Shown here one piece after another: positions 23,598 through 31,482 of a stretch of DNA of 42,868 nucleotides. The stretch is from Altererythrobacter sp. GTDB taxonomy: Bacteria; Pseudomonadota; Alphaproteobacteria; Sphingomonadales; Sphingomonadaceae. Made by a program: the position numbers and the translations under genes. The stretch's first letter is position 1. Each line of letters opens with the position of its first letter. The stretch is from assembly GCA_029265155.1 (NCBI GenBank), contig JAJUJV010000005.1:1-42868 (forward strand), read 5' to 3'. The notes under the pieces are model-generated. The model searched no databases. It was given only the letters and a program-made list of their open reading frames with translations, and was not told where the DNA came from.

Positions 23598-24326
23598 ATG
23601 ATTGTCTTTCCCGCTATCGATCTCAAGCAGGGCCAGGTCGTGCGCCTGGCCGAAGGTGATATGGACCGCGCCACCGTCTACGGCGACGACCCGGCTGCGC
23701 AGGCGCTGGCCTTCGCCGAAGCCGGGGCGCAGCACCTGCACGTCGTCGATCTCGACGGCGCCTTCGCCGGGGAGAGCCGCAACCGCGAGGCGGTCGAGCG
23801 GATCGTCGAAGCGTTCCCCGGCTACGTCCAGCTCGGCGGCGGAATCCGCACGCCCGAAGCCGTCGAAGGTTGGTTCAATCTCGGGGTGGCGCGGGTGGTG
23901 ATCGGCACGGCCGCGCTGAAGGACCCGCAGTTCGTTCGCGACATGGCGCGCCAGTGGGAGAACGGGATCGTCGTCGCGGTCGATGCCCGCGATGGCATGG
24001 TGGCCACCGAAGGCTGGGCCGAAGTGTCCGACGTACCGGTCGACGACATGGCGCGGCGGTTCGAGGATGCCGGCGTTGCCAGCCTGCTGTTCACCGACAT
24101 CGGCCGCGACGGGCTGCTCAAGGGCTGCAACATCGACGCGACGGTCGACTTAGCCCGCCGCGCCGACTTGCCGGTCATCGCTAGCGGCGGCGTGAAAGGC
24201 CTCGATGATATCCGTATGCTCTCGCTTCATGCCGATGAAGGCATCGAGGGCGTGATTACCGGCCGGGCGCTTTACGACGGGCGGCTCGACCTCGCCGCGG
24301 CCATCGAGATGGCGAACCGCGCATGA
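23598..24326 (+). CDS. hisA: ProFAR isomerase
   Basis: This 242-residue TIM barrel isomerises N'-ProFAR to PRFAR, the fourth step of histidine synthesis. Seen are [14 protein letters not shown] (catalytic Asp in AID), [39 protein letters not shown] and [12 protein letters not shown]. The ATG at 23598 gives the family start. Its TGA overlaps the hisF ATG. It follows the GH130 stop by 60 bases. Confidence 0.97.
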   Translation: MIVFPAIDLKQGQVVRLAEGDMDRATVYGDDPAAQALAFAEAGAQHLHVVDLDGAFAGESRNREAVERIVEAFPGYVQLGGGIRTPEAVEGWFNLGVARVVIGTAALKDPQFVRDMARQWENGIVVAVDARDGMVATEGWAEVSDVPVDDMARRFEDAGVASLLFTDIGRDGLLKGCNIDATVDLARRADLPVIASGGVKGLDDIRMLSLHADEGIEGVITGRALYDGRLDLAAAIEMANRA

Positions 24327-25084
24327 CCGTCCGCATCCGCGTCATTCCTTGCCTCGACGTTGCGAACGGGCGGGTCGTGAAGGGGGTGAACTTCGTCGAT
24401 CTCAAGGATGCCGGCGATCCGGTCGAGCAGGCGAAGGCCTATGACGCCGCCGGAGCGGACGAACTTTGTTTCCTCGACATTTCGGCGACGCACGAAGGAC
24501 GCGGCACCCTGCTTGACGTGGTCCGGCGGACTGCGGCGGTGTGCTTCATGCCGCTGACAGTGGGAGGCGGGGTGCGCTCGGTCGAGGATGCCCGCGCGCT
24601 GTTGCTGGCGGGGGCGGACAAAGTGGCGGTGAATTCCGCCGCGGTGGCCCGGCCGGAGGTCGTGTCCGAGATCGCCGAGAGGTTCGGCAGCCAGTGCGTC
24701 GTCGCCTCCGTCGACGCGCGGTGGAGCCACGATCGCTGGGAGATATTCACCCACGGCGGCCGCCGCGCGACAGGAATCGATGCCGTGGAGCACGCCGTCC
24801 GCCTGGTGGAACTGGGGGCGGGCGAGTTGCTGGTCACTTCGATGGATGGCGATGGGACCCAGCGCGGCTATGACCTCAAGCTGACGCGCGCGATCGCCGA
24901 TGCAGTGTCGGTGCCGGTGATTGCCAGCGGGGGCGTCGGCACGCTGGAGCACCTGGTGGAAGGCGTGACCGAGGGACATGCCAGCGCCGTGTTGGCCGCA
25001 TCGATCTTCCACTTCGGCACGCATACCATTGCCGAAGCGCACGCCGCCTTGCGGGCGGCCGGTTTACCCGCGCGCGCGACATAG
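24323..25084 (+). CDS. hisF: Imidazole glycerol phosphate synthase, cyclase subunit
   Basis: This 253-residue TIM barrel has [19 protein letters not shown] (catalytic Asp), [41 protein letters not shown] (second Asp) and [13 protein letters not shown]. With HisH it makes IGP and AICAR. ATGA overlap with hisA couples translation. The usual next gene, hisE, is here separated by a tiny membrane protein gene. Confidence 0.97.
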   Translation: MTVRIRVIPCLDVANGRVVKGVNFVDLKDAGDPVEQAKAYDAAGADELCFLDISATHEGRGTLLDVVRRTAAVCFMPLTVGGGVRSVEDARALLLAGADKVAVNSAAVARPEVVSEIAERFGSQCVVASVDARWSHDRWEIFTHGGRRATGIDAVEHAVRLVELGAGELLVTSMDGDGTQRGYDLKLTRAIADAVSVPVIASGGVGTLEHLVEGVTEGHASAVLAASIFHFGTHTIAEAHAALRAAGLPARAT

Positions 25085-25112
25085 TCCCGCTGCGGGACGG
25101 CGCCTTCGCGCC
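25084..25112 (+). other. Tandem hairpins after hisF
   Basis: GTCCCG-CTG-CGGGAC (25084-25098) is followed directly by GGCGC-CTTC-GCGCC (25099-25112). There is no T-run. They could pause or partly terminate his transcription or protect the 3' end before the PEP-CTERM-like gene. Confidence 0.35.
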
Positions 25113-25149
25113 CGTTGATTTAGGACCCGAGCGGGCTGACGGGGGGAAG

Positions 25150-25344
25150 ATGATCACCCGCGCCGCCACCGCCCTCGTTTTCCTCCTGATCTCGACTCCG
25201 GCCTGGGCGGCCGAGGCGACCTCGGTCCCGGAAGGTTCGCATTTCACCCTGTTTGGTCTCGGAGTGCTGGGCGTGATCGTCGGTCGTCGCGCCGCCTTGA
25301 GCGCCCAGCGCCGGCAGCGCGCGCGGGATGCCAAAACCAAGTAG
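25150..25344 (+). CDS. 64-residue signal peptide plus PEP-CTERM-like protein
   Basis: Residues 1-21 are a cleavable signal peptide (ITRAATALVFLLISTPAWA-AE). After only about seven residues come VPEGSHFTLFGLGVLGVIVGRRAALSAQRR, that is PE, a hydrophobic helix and an Arg cluster, the layout of a PEP-CTERM sorting tail. The mature part before the tail is almost nil. It may be a membrane micro-protein or a minimal exosortase substrate. It sits between hisF and hisE on the same strand. GGGGG precedes the ATG. Confidence 0.7.
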   Translation: MITRAATALVFLLISTPAWAAEATSVPEGSHFTLFGLGVLGVIVGRRAALSAQRRQRARDAKTK

Positions 25345-25392
25345 TCGCTCCGCCGCTTGACGCGCGCAGCCGGGTTGCCCATGCCGGCGCGA

Positions 25393-25707
25393 ATGGACAC
25401 GCTCTCGCGCCTCGAGCAGACGATCCGCGACCGGCTGCAGGCTTCTGCCGAGCAGAGCTACGTCGCCAGCCTGGCTGCGCGCGGCCTGCCCACGATAGCG
25501 CGCAAGCTGGGCGAAGAAGGGGTGGAAACGGTCATCGCCGCCCTCTCCGGCACCCGCGAGGAGCTGGTCGGCGAAGCCGCCGATGTGATCTTTCACCTGA
25601 TGGTGCTGCTCGCTGCCAAGGACGTGTCGCTGGCCGAGGTGCTCGCCGAACTCGAGAGGCGTGAGGGCACGTCCGGCCTTGCCGAGAAAGCCGCACGGAG
25701 CGCCTGA
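25393..25707 (+). CDS. hisE: Phosphoribosyl-ATP pyrophosphatase
   Basis: This 104-residue enzyme hydrolyses PR-ATP to PR-AMP. All-alpha MazG-like fold: SYVASLAARGLPTIARKLGEEGVETVIAAL and ELVGEAADVIFHLMVLLAAKDVSL; the EExxE and ExxD metal-binding acids are present. The ATG at 25393 (MDTLSRLEQ) is preferred; an in-frame ATG at 25381 has no better site. Its TGA overlaps the ATG of the HIT gene (TGATG). Confidence 0.93.
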   Translation: MDTLSRLEQTIRDRLQASAEQSYVASLAARGLPTIARKLGEEGVETVIAALSGTREELVGEAADVIFHLMVLLAAKDVSLAEVLAELERREGTSGLAEKAARSA

Positions 25708-26084
25708 TGCCGATCGACGCCACGCAACCCTACGATCCCGACAACATCTTTGCGAAGATCTTGCGCGGAGAGATCCCGTGCAAGAAGGTCCACGAGGACG
25801 AGTGGGCACTCGCCTTCCACGATATCGCACCGCAGGCGCCGGTGCACGTGCTGGTGATCCCGAAGGGTGCTTATGTGAGCTGGGACGATTTTTCCGCGAG
25901 GGCGAGCGCGGAAGAGATCGCCGGCTTCATCCGCGCGGTTGGCCATGTCGCGCGCGAGCAAGGCCTGGTCGATCCGGGTTATCGGCTGCTGGCGAACGTC
26001 GGACCCAATGGCGGCCAGGAAGTACCGCACCTCCATGTCCACCTGTTCGGAGGCAAGCCGCTCGGCCCGATGATCGCGCGCTGA
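25707..26084 (+). CDS. HIT-family nucleotide-binding hydrolase
   Basis: This 125-residue HIT (HINT-type) protein carries DNIFAKILRGEIPCKKVHEDE, PVHVLVIPKGAYVSW, NGGQEVPHLHVHLFGG, with the catalytic HxHxH triad HLHVHLF near 114-120. HINT proteins cleave AMP from phosphoramidates. In alphaproteobacteria this gene often follows hisE, as here. Start and hisE stop overlap. Confidence 0.93.
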   Translation: MPIDATQPYDPDNIFAKILRGEIPCKKVHEDEWALAFHDIAPQAPVHVLVIPKGAYVSWDDFSARASAEEIAGFIRAVGHVAREQGLVDPGYRLLANVGPNGGQEVPHLHVHLFGGKPLGPMIAR

Positions 26085-26139
26085 GCACGGCCGAGCCGCC
26101 TCGGGCGGCGGCAGGTTCGATATCGACACGGATGCAGTT

Positions 26140-26161
26140 GCCACGCGAGTCGCGGCGTGGC
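26140..26161 (+). promoter_or_regulatory. Leader hairpin before ybgC
   Basis: GCCACGC (26140-26146) and GCGTGGC (26155-26161) form a 7-bp stem. A GTG that could start ybgC (26157) lies in the 3' arm. A three-codon frame ATG-CTT-GGC-TGA (26164-26175) overlaps the ATG at 26175. Confidence 0.35.
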
Positions 26162-26174
26162 TAATGCTTGGCTG

Positions 26175-26639
26175 ATGGACCCGTCGATCCTACTTGCGCC
26201 GCCTTCAGGTGCCTTCCAGGGATCGCTTCACCTGTTCCCGCTGCGCGTCTATTACGAAGACACCGATCTGTCGGCCATTGTCTATCACGCCAATTACCTG
26301 CGCTGGTTCGAACGGGCCCGTTCCGACATGCTGCGCCTGCTCGACATCGACCAGCGCGCCGCAGCCGAACGCGGCGAGGGCACTTACGCGGTTGCCGAGC
26401 TGTCGATCCGCTACCTGGCGCCGGCGCGGCTCGACGATGCCGTCACGATTGCGACCCATACCACGGAACTCGGCGCCGCCAGCGTCCGTTTGCGCCAACG
26501 CGCGCTGCGAGGGCGGGACCTGCTGGCCGAGGCGTTCGTTCGGGTAGGGTTCATCTCGCCTGAAGGACGACCGCGTCGCCAGCCTTCCGCCTGGCGCGCC
26601 GCCTTCGAACTAATCCACTCTGCGAAAGACGACGCATGA
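26175..26639 (+). CDS. ybgC: Tol-Pal-associated acyl-CoA thioesterase
   Basis: This 154-residue hotdog thioesterase has VYYEDTDLSAIVYHANYLRWFERARSDML, with the active Asp (EDTDLS) and Tyr/His (VYHANY) of YbgC. It hydrolyses short acyl-CoAs and opens tol-pal operons in many proteobacteria. The ATG at 26175 is preferred to the GTG at 26157. The last codons overlap tolQ (ATGA at 26636). Confidence 0.93.
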   Translation: MDPSILLAPPSGAFQGSLHLFPLRVYYEDTDLSAIVYHANYLRWFERARSDMLRLLDIDQRAAAERGEGTYAVAELSIRYLAPARLDDAVTIATHTTELGAASVRLRQRALRGRDLLAEAFVRVGFISPEGRPRRQPSAWRAAFELIHSAKDDA

Positions 26640-27342
26640 GCCTGATCGTTTCCGTTGCCTCTTCTACCATTGCCGCGCCGACGCGGCTCGATCCGCTCGA
26701 GCTGTTCCTCGACGCCGACATCGTCGTTCAATTGGTCATCGTCGGCCTCGTGCTGGCCAGCATCTGGGTGTGGACGATCATCGTCTCGTTCTCGATGCGG
26801 GTGGGCAAGCTGCGGCGGCGCAGCTCCGCGTTCGAGCAGGACTTCTGGGAGTCCGATCAGCCGGAGGTCCTGGTTCAGGGCAAGCGGCGGCAGGACAATC
26901 CCTCGGCCCGGATAGCGGCTGCCGGCCTTGCCGAACTGCGGTCCTCGACCAAGGACGGCTTGCGCGACAAGGAAGGCGCCAAGGATCGCATTGCCCTGGC
27001 GATGGCCGGGCAAGTGGCGGCCGAAGCCGATACATTGGCCGAACGGCTGACATTTCTGGCGACGACAGGCTCGGTCGCGCCATTCGTCGGGCTGTTCGGT
27101 ACCGTGTGGGGCATCATGAACAGCTTCTTTCAGATCGGCATGCAGCAGAACTCGTCACTGGCCGTGGTCGCGCCCGGCATTTCCGAGGCGCTGTTCGCCA
27201 CCGCGATCGGCCTTTTCGCCGCCATTCCGGCGGTCATCGCCTACAACCGCTTCAGCCACCGCGTGAACGCGTTCGAGGCACGCCTCCAGCGCTTCGCCGA
27301 CCGCGTCCACGCCCAGATAGGCCGCGAGCTGGAGCGTAGCTG

Positions 27343-27343
<1 letters not shown>
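26636..27343 (+). CDS. tolQ: Tol-Pal protein TolQ
   Basis: The protein has 235 residues and three membrane helices: the first about 22-45 (LVIVGLVLASIWVWTIIVSF), then the pair in FLATTGSVAPFVGLFGTVWGIMNSF and SEALFATAIGLFAAIPAVIAYNRF. It is the MotA-like proton-channel subunit that powers TolA in outer-membrane constriction. ATG overlaps the ybgC stop; the stop overlaps the tolR ATG. Confidence 0.97.
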
Positions 27344-27792
<449 letters not shown>

Positions 27793-27801
27793 CCGATAGC
27801 C

Positions 27802-28632
27802 ATGGCTGCGATCGCCCGTCTTTCACGCGAAGAGCGGATCGGCCTCGGAGTGGCCGCGGTAGCGCACGTGGCGCTTCTGGCAGCATTGGTCTGGCAAGTC
27901 GGCGGCGAGCCGTCGCGGCTGCCGATCCCCGAGCGCATGGATGTCAGTCTAGCCGACGAGGTCAGCCTGGAATCCACGTCTCCCGATCCCTCGACCGAGC
28001 CGCAGGCCGCCATTGCCCCAGTGCTTGCTCCGGAGCCTGCACCCGAGCCGGAGCCCGAGCCCATCGTGCAGCCGGAGCCGGTCGCCAGACCCGAACCTCC
28101 GCCGCGACCGCGGCCCGTGGCAACGCCGCGGCCGGCACCGACCCCGACCGCCCGGTCTTCACCGCGGCCCTCGCCGACCGCGCGTAGCACGCCAGCGCCG
28201 GCACCTCGGCCGAGCCCTACCACCCGCAGCGGCGGCAGCCGCATCGGCGCCGACTTCCTCGAAGGCGCCAGCGCCGGCGAGCGTACCGAGAGCCGCGGCA
28301 CCCCGGCGACCAATTTCGGTCCTGCCGAGCAGGCTTCGCTGCAGCAGGCGATCAATCGCCAGCTCAAGCCCCACTGGAGCGCGCCTTTGGGCGTCGACGC
28401 GGAAAAGCTGGTCACCGTGCTGTCGTGGGAGCTCAATCGCGACGGCAGCCTGGCGAGCCGGCCGCGAGTGGTGAGCCAGACCGGCATCACGGATTCCAAC
28501 CGTCCGCAAGCTGCGCTGCACGCCGAGCGGGCAATTCGCGCCGTCCAGCTTGCCGCGCCGTTTGAGTTACCGGAAGAATTCTACGACAAGTGGAGGCGCA
28601 TCCGCGAATGGCGCTTCGACAGGAGGCTTTGA
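27802..28632 (+). CDS. tolA: TolA-like envelope protein (TonB/TolA C-terminal type)
   Basis: The protein has 276 residues. A single helix near 15-32 (LGVAAVAHVALLAALVW) anchors it. A Pro/Glu region (70-95, PEPAPEPEPEPIVQPEP) and a Pro/Arg/Thr region (95-140) span the periplasm. The C-terminal domain (about 175-276) has LQQAINRQLKPHWSAPLGVD, VTVLSWELNRDGSLASRP and ERAIRAVQLAAPFELPEEFYDKWR, typical of TolA domain III in alphaproteobacteria. It links TolQR to TolB/Pal. Its 3' end carries the AGGAGG ribosome site of tolB. Confidence 0.9.
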   Translation: MAAIARLSREERIGLGVAAVAHVALLAALVWQVGGEPSRLPIPERMDVSLADEVSLESTSPDPSTEPQAAIAPVLAPEPAPEPEPEPIVQPEPVARPEPPPRPRPVATPRPAPTPTARSSPRPSPTARSTPAPAPRPSPTTRSGGSRIGADFLEGASAGERTESRGTPATNFGPAEQASLQQAINRQLKPHWSAPLGVDAEKLVTVLSWELNRDGSLASRPRVVSQTGITDSNRPQAALHAERAIRAVQLAAPFELPEEFYDKWRRIREWRFDRRL

Positions 28633-28634
28633 TT

Positions 28635-30026
28635 ATGCTGGTTCGCTCCGTCCTGCTGGCCGCTGTGCTTTCGCTGTTTGCCGCGCCGGTAGCCGCACAA
28701 GGCGTGTCGCCCGCCGCCATCCCTGCAGCGCCGATCACGGTGCCGGAGGAGGAAGACGGCCTCAGCGGAACGGTTACCGACGAGAGCGCGTGGCAGGATC
28801 TCGGCATCGCCATTCCGGCCTTTGCCACCAACCGGAACGAGCCGACGCCGGCCAATTCGCAAGGAACGGCGGCGCTCGGGGTCGAGCTGGCGCGGGTGAT
28901 CTTCAACGACCTGCGCAACAACGGCCTATTCCGTCCGGTCGGACCCGACGCGCTGCCGCGCCCGACGTTCCCCCAGATCACCTCCCCCGCCTGGGGCACC
29001 TGGCAAGGCCGTTCGGCCGAGATGCTGGTCCACGGCTATGTCCAAGCCGGGAGCGACGATCGGCTGACGGTCGGGTGCTATCTCTACGACGTGCAGCTCC
29101 AGCAGGAGCTGGTGCGTGAGGGGTGGGTGGTGACACCGGCGGACTGGCGTCGGGCCGCGCACAAGTGCGCCGACCTCGTCTATTCGCGGCTTTCGGGTGA
29201 GAGCCCGTTTTTCGATTCCAAGATCGCCTACATTGCCGAAACCGGGCCGAAGGATAACCGCGTCAAGCGCCTCGCCATTATGGATTCGGATGGCGCCAAC
29301 CACCGCTTCATCACCAATGGTCAGTCGACCGCGCTTACCCCGCGTTACTCGCCGGACTATTCGAAGATCGCCTACGTCAGCTACCTCAACGGCTTTGCCC
29401 GCATCTATGTCTATGACATCGGCACCGGCCGGCAGACGCTGATCACGCAAAGCCCGAACCCGACCTTCGCGCCGCGCTGGTCGCCGGATGGGCGCTGGAT
29501 CCTCTATTCGATGGCGGTCGCCGGCAATACCGACATCTATCGCGTATCGGCTTCGGGCGGTGGCACTCCGCAGCGGCTGACCGATGCGCCGGGGATCGAT
29601 GTCGGCGGCTCCTATTCGCCCGACGGTAGCCAGATCGTGTTCGAAAGCGACCGTTCCGGCAACCAGCAGATCTATATCATGAATGCCGATGGCTCGAACC
29701 AGCGGCGGATCAGCTTCTTCGGTGGCCGTGCTGCCACCCCGGAATGGAGCCCGCGCGGCGACCTGATCGCCTTCACGCACATCGCGGGGGACCTGCGCAT
29801 CGCGGTGATGAGCCCGAACGGCGGGGGTCTGCGGCACCTGACCAATTCGTGGCAGGACGAGGCGCCGACCTGGTCGCCGAACGGGCGCATCGTCCAGTTC
29901 TTCCGGACGCAGCGCAACTCGGGCGAAGCCTCGATATGGCAGGTCGATCTGACCGGCCGGAACGAACGCCGCTTGCCGACTCCCGTCGGGGCTTCTGACC
30001 CGGCGTGGGGACCGGTCCTGCCCTGA
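28635..30026 (+). CDS. tolB: Tol-Pal protein TolB
   Basis: The protein has 463 residues from the ATG at 28635 (AGGAGG eight bases upstream). The signal peptide ends AAPVAA-QG. The N-terminal alpha/beta domain (about 60-180) is followed by a six-bladed WD40-like propeller with PRYSPDYSKIAYVSY, APRWSPDGRWILYSM, YSPDGSQIVFESDRSGNQQIYIM and PTWSPNGRIVQFF repeats. TolB is periplasmic and binds Pal and TolA. Confidence 0.97.
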   Translation: MLVRSVLLAAVLSLFAAPVAAQGVSPAAIPAAPITVPEEEDGLSGTVTDESAWQDLGIAIPAFATNRNEPTPANSQGTAALGVELARVIFNDLRNNGLFRPVGPDALPRPTFPQITSPAWGTWQGRSAEMLVHGYVQAGSDDRLTVGCYLYDVQLQQELVREGWVVTPADWRRAAHKCADLVYSRLSGESPFFDSKIAYIAETGPKDNRVKRLAIMDSDGANHRFITNGQSTALTPRYSPDYSKIAYVSYLNGFARIYVYDIGTGRQTLITQSPNPTFAPRWSPDGRWILYSMAVAGNTDIYRVSASGGGTPQRLTDAPGIDVGGSYSPDGSQIVFESDRSGNQQIYIMNADGSNQRRISFFGGRAATPEWSPRGDLIAFTHIAGDLRIAVMSPNGGGLRHLTNSWQDEAPTWSPNGRIVQFFRTQRNSGEASIWQVDLTGRNERRLPTPVGASDPAWGPVLP

Positions 30027-30082
30027 ACGTGTTGTCGTCTTAGTGGGTCGCGCCGCTCGAGATCATCAGTAAGGAGAAAACC

Positions 30083-30595
30083 GTGAAGAAGATCACCATT
30101 GCCGTGACCGTTGCAAGCGCGATTGCCTTGTCGGCCTGCGCCAAAAAGGCGCCCGAAGAGCTGCCGCCGCCGCCGCAGACCGCTGCCCCGACCACTCCGG
30201 CCGCTCCGTCGCAGCCGACCGGTCCGGTGCCTGGCACGCAGCAGCACTTCGTGCAGCAGATGCAGGGCCGCGACACGATCTACTTCGATACCGACAAGTA
30301 CGACATCGACGCCGAGGACCAGGCGGCGCTGCGCCAGCAGGCGCAGTACCTGCAGCAGTATCCGAACGTCCGTGCCACCGTCGAAGGGCATGCCGACGAA
30401 CGCGGCACGCGCGAATACAACCTGGCTTTGGGTGAGCGTCGCGCCAATGCAGCGAAGAACTACCTGGTCAGCCTCGGCGTCGGCGCCGACCGCATCACCG
30501 TTGTCAGCTATGGCAAGGAGCGCCCCGTGGCGCTCGGCTCGAACGAACAGGCCTGGGCGCGCAACCGCCGGGCGGTCACGGTCGTCCTGAACTAA
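30083..30595 (+). CDS. pal: Peptidoglycan-associated lipoprotein Pal
   Basis: The protein has 170 residues with a GTG start at 30083 (AAGGAG upstream). The lipobox is ALSAC with Cys near 19, then a Pro-rich linker. The OmpA-like domain has TIYFDTDKYDID, VEGHADERGTREYNLALGERRANAAKNYLVSLGV (peptidoglycan-binding D and R) and the ITVVSYGKERPVALG end. Pal ties the outer membrane to peptidoglycan. It closes the tol run; a hairpin terminator follows. Confidence 0.97.
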   Translation: MKKITIAVTVASAIALSACAKKAPEELPPPPQTAAPTTPAAPSQPTGPVPGTQQHFVQQMQGRDTIYFDTDKYDIDAEDQAALRQQAQYLQQYPNVRATVEGHADERGTREYNLALGERRANAAKNYLVSLGVGADRITVVSYGKERPVALGSNEQAWARNRRAVTVVLN

Positions 30596-30763
30596 TCAAT
30601 CGAGCAGCGGCAGTTCAGCCGTCAGAGCGGGCGCGGCGATTTCGATCGTCGCGCCCGTTTCCATGTCCGCTCCGCCCAGCCGCGCCGACCCGGGCGCGAA
30701 CAGCGCCAGCGCCGCCAGCGCGAGGATCGAAAAGGCCGAGGCCACGGAAAGCTGCTTGGACAT
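30596..30763 (-). CDS. Small hypothetical exported or membrane protein
   Basis: The protein has 55 residues: SKQLSVASAFSILALAALALFAPGS is a signal-like helix, then an acidic and Ala/Leu-rich short tail (ETGATIEIAAPALTAELPLLD). The TTACCTCC before the ATG is not a Shine-Dalgarno. It converges with pal with no gap and contains the pal terminator in its 3' part, so it could be spurious, but the composition is protein-like. A promoter-like -10 is seen upstream on the minus strand. Confidence 0.5.
   Translation of the reverse strand: MSKQLSVASAFSILALAALALFAPGSARLGGADMETGATIEIAAPALTAELPLLD
30628..30660 (+). terminator. Terminator of the tol-pal run
   Basis: CGGGCGCGGCGA and TCGTCGCGCCCG form a 12-bp stem with one G-T pair and a TTTCGA loop, followed by TTT. 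It is 33 bases after the pal stop. Confidence 0.6.
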
Positions 30764-30834
30764 GGAGGTAACTCGTTCGTATCGGCGCGAAGATGGGAAG
30801 CCGGAGCCGCATGGCAACGCTGGCAGCGGACGAT

Positions 30835-30899
30835 CCGAATATATCTCGTCCGATACCGTCGCTGCGGTTCCAGTTCCGGGCGCCCGCGCCTATATTCGG
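30835..30899. promoter_or_regulatory. Divergent promoters with identical -10 elements
   Basis: CCGAATATA (30835-30843) is the exact inverse of TATATTCGG (30891-30899). The plus copy is a 5/6 -10 (TATATT) for the J-domain gene at 30926; the minus copy faces the small gene at 30763. The -35 regions are poor. Confidence 0.4.
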
Positions 30900-30925
30900 C
30901 GGATGCTTTCCTGCGGATTAAGACA

Positions 30926-31459
30926 ATGAGCCGGGCGAAGCGTTCGCTCGACTGGGGGTTCCCGCGCTGGCGCGGCTACGGCAGCTCGCGCGAGGCGTCG
31001 ACGGTGCGGCTGTGCGACCGCCACGGCTGCGACGAGCCGGGCGACTGTCCCGCCCCCAAGGCGCCGCACAGCCGCGACCGCTGGTACTTCTGCCAGCGTC
31101 ACGCGGCCGAATACAATTCCAAGTGGGACTACTTCGAAGGGCTGGAGAAAGCCGAGGCGGAGGAGCGTGCGGGTGCCGAGCAGCGCGCCAACGCGGGTTA
31201 TGCCCAGGCCTCGCACTACGGCTGGGCCGGGTCAGGCGACGGCAGCCGCAGCGCCGACGAGATGCGCGCGCTGGAGGTGCTCGGCCTGGAAAGCGATGCG
31301 GACTTCGACGCGGTCAAGAGAGCCTGGCGGGCGAAGGCCAAGGAAGTCCACCCGGACGTCAAGCCCAACGACCAGGAAGCCGCCAAGGCGTTCCAGACTT
31401 ACCAGGTCGCCTACGAAGTCCTGCGCCAAGCCGAAGAACGGCGGGAGTGGAAGGGCTAG
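30926..31459 (+). CDS. J-domain protein with Cys/His-rich N-terminus
   Basis: The protein has 177 residues. The N-terminal part has C30, H33, C35, C41, C56 and H59 (LCDRHGCDEPGDC...YFCQRHAAEYN), a likely zinc knuckle. The J domain is C-terminal (about 112-175): ALEVLGLESDADFDAVKRAWRAKAKEVHPDVKPND with HPD at 142-144. J proteins stimulate DnaK ATPase. There is no G/F or client domain, so a specialised co-chaperone is inferred. The stop lies in a GCTAGC repeat. Confidence 0.88.
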   Translation: MSRAKRSLDWGFPRWRGYGSSREASTVRLCDRHGCDEPGDCPAPKAPHSRDRWYFCQRHAAEYNSKWDYFEGLEKAEAEERAGAEQRANAGYAQASHYGWAGSGDGSRSADEMRALEVLGLESDADFDAVKRAWRAKAKEVHPDVKPNDQEAAKAFQTYQVAYEVLRQAEERREWKG

Positions 31460-31482
31460 CGCTAGCGCTAGCGGCCGCCCTT
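31451..31482. terminator. Palindromic (GCTAGC)3 block, likely bidirectional terminator
   Basis: GCTAGC occurs three times in tandem (31455-31472), a perfect 18-base palindrome, and AAGGGC/GCCCTT arms close it outside. It holds the stop of the J gene and abuts the stop of the minus-strand gene at 31483. No T-run follows. Confidence 0.45.

Noticed and set aside
28010-28220. Repeat region
   Set aside because: It is the Pro/Glu then Pro/Arg linker of TolA, not a DNA repeat element.
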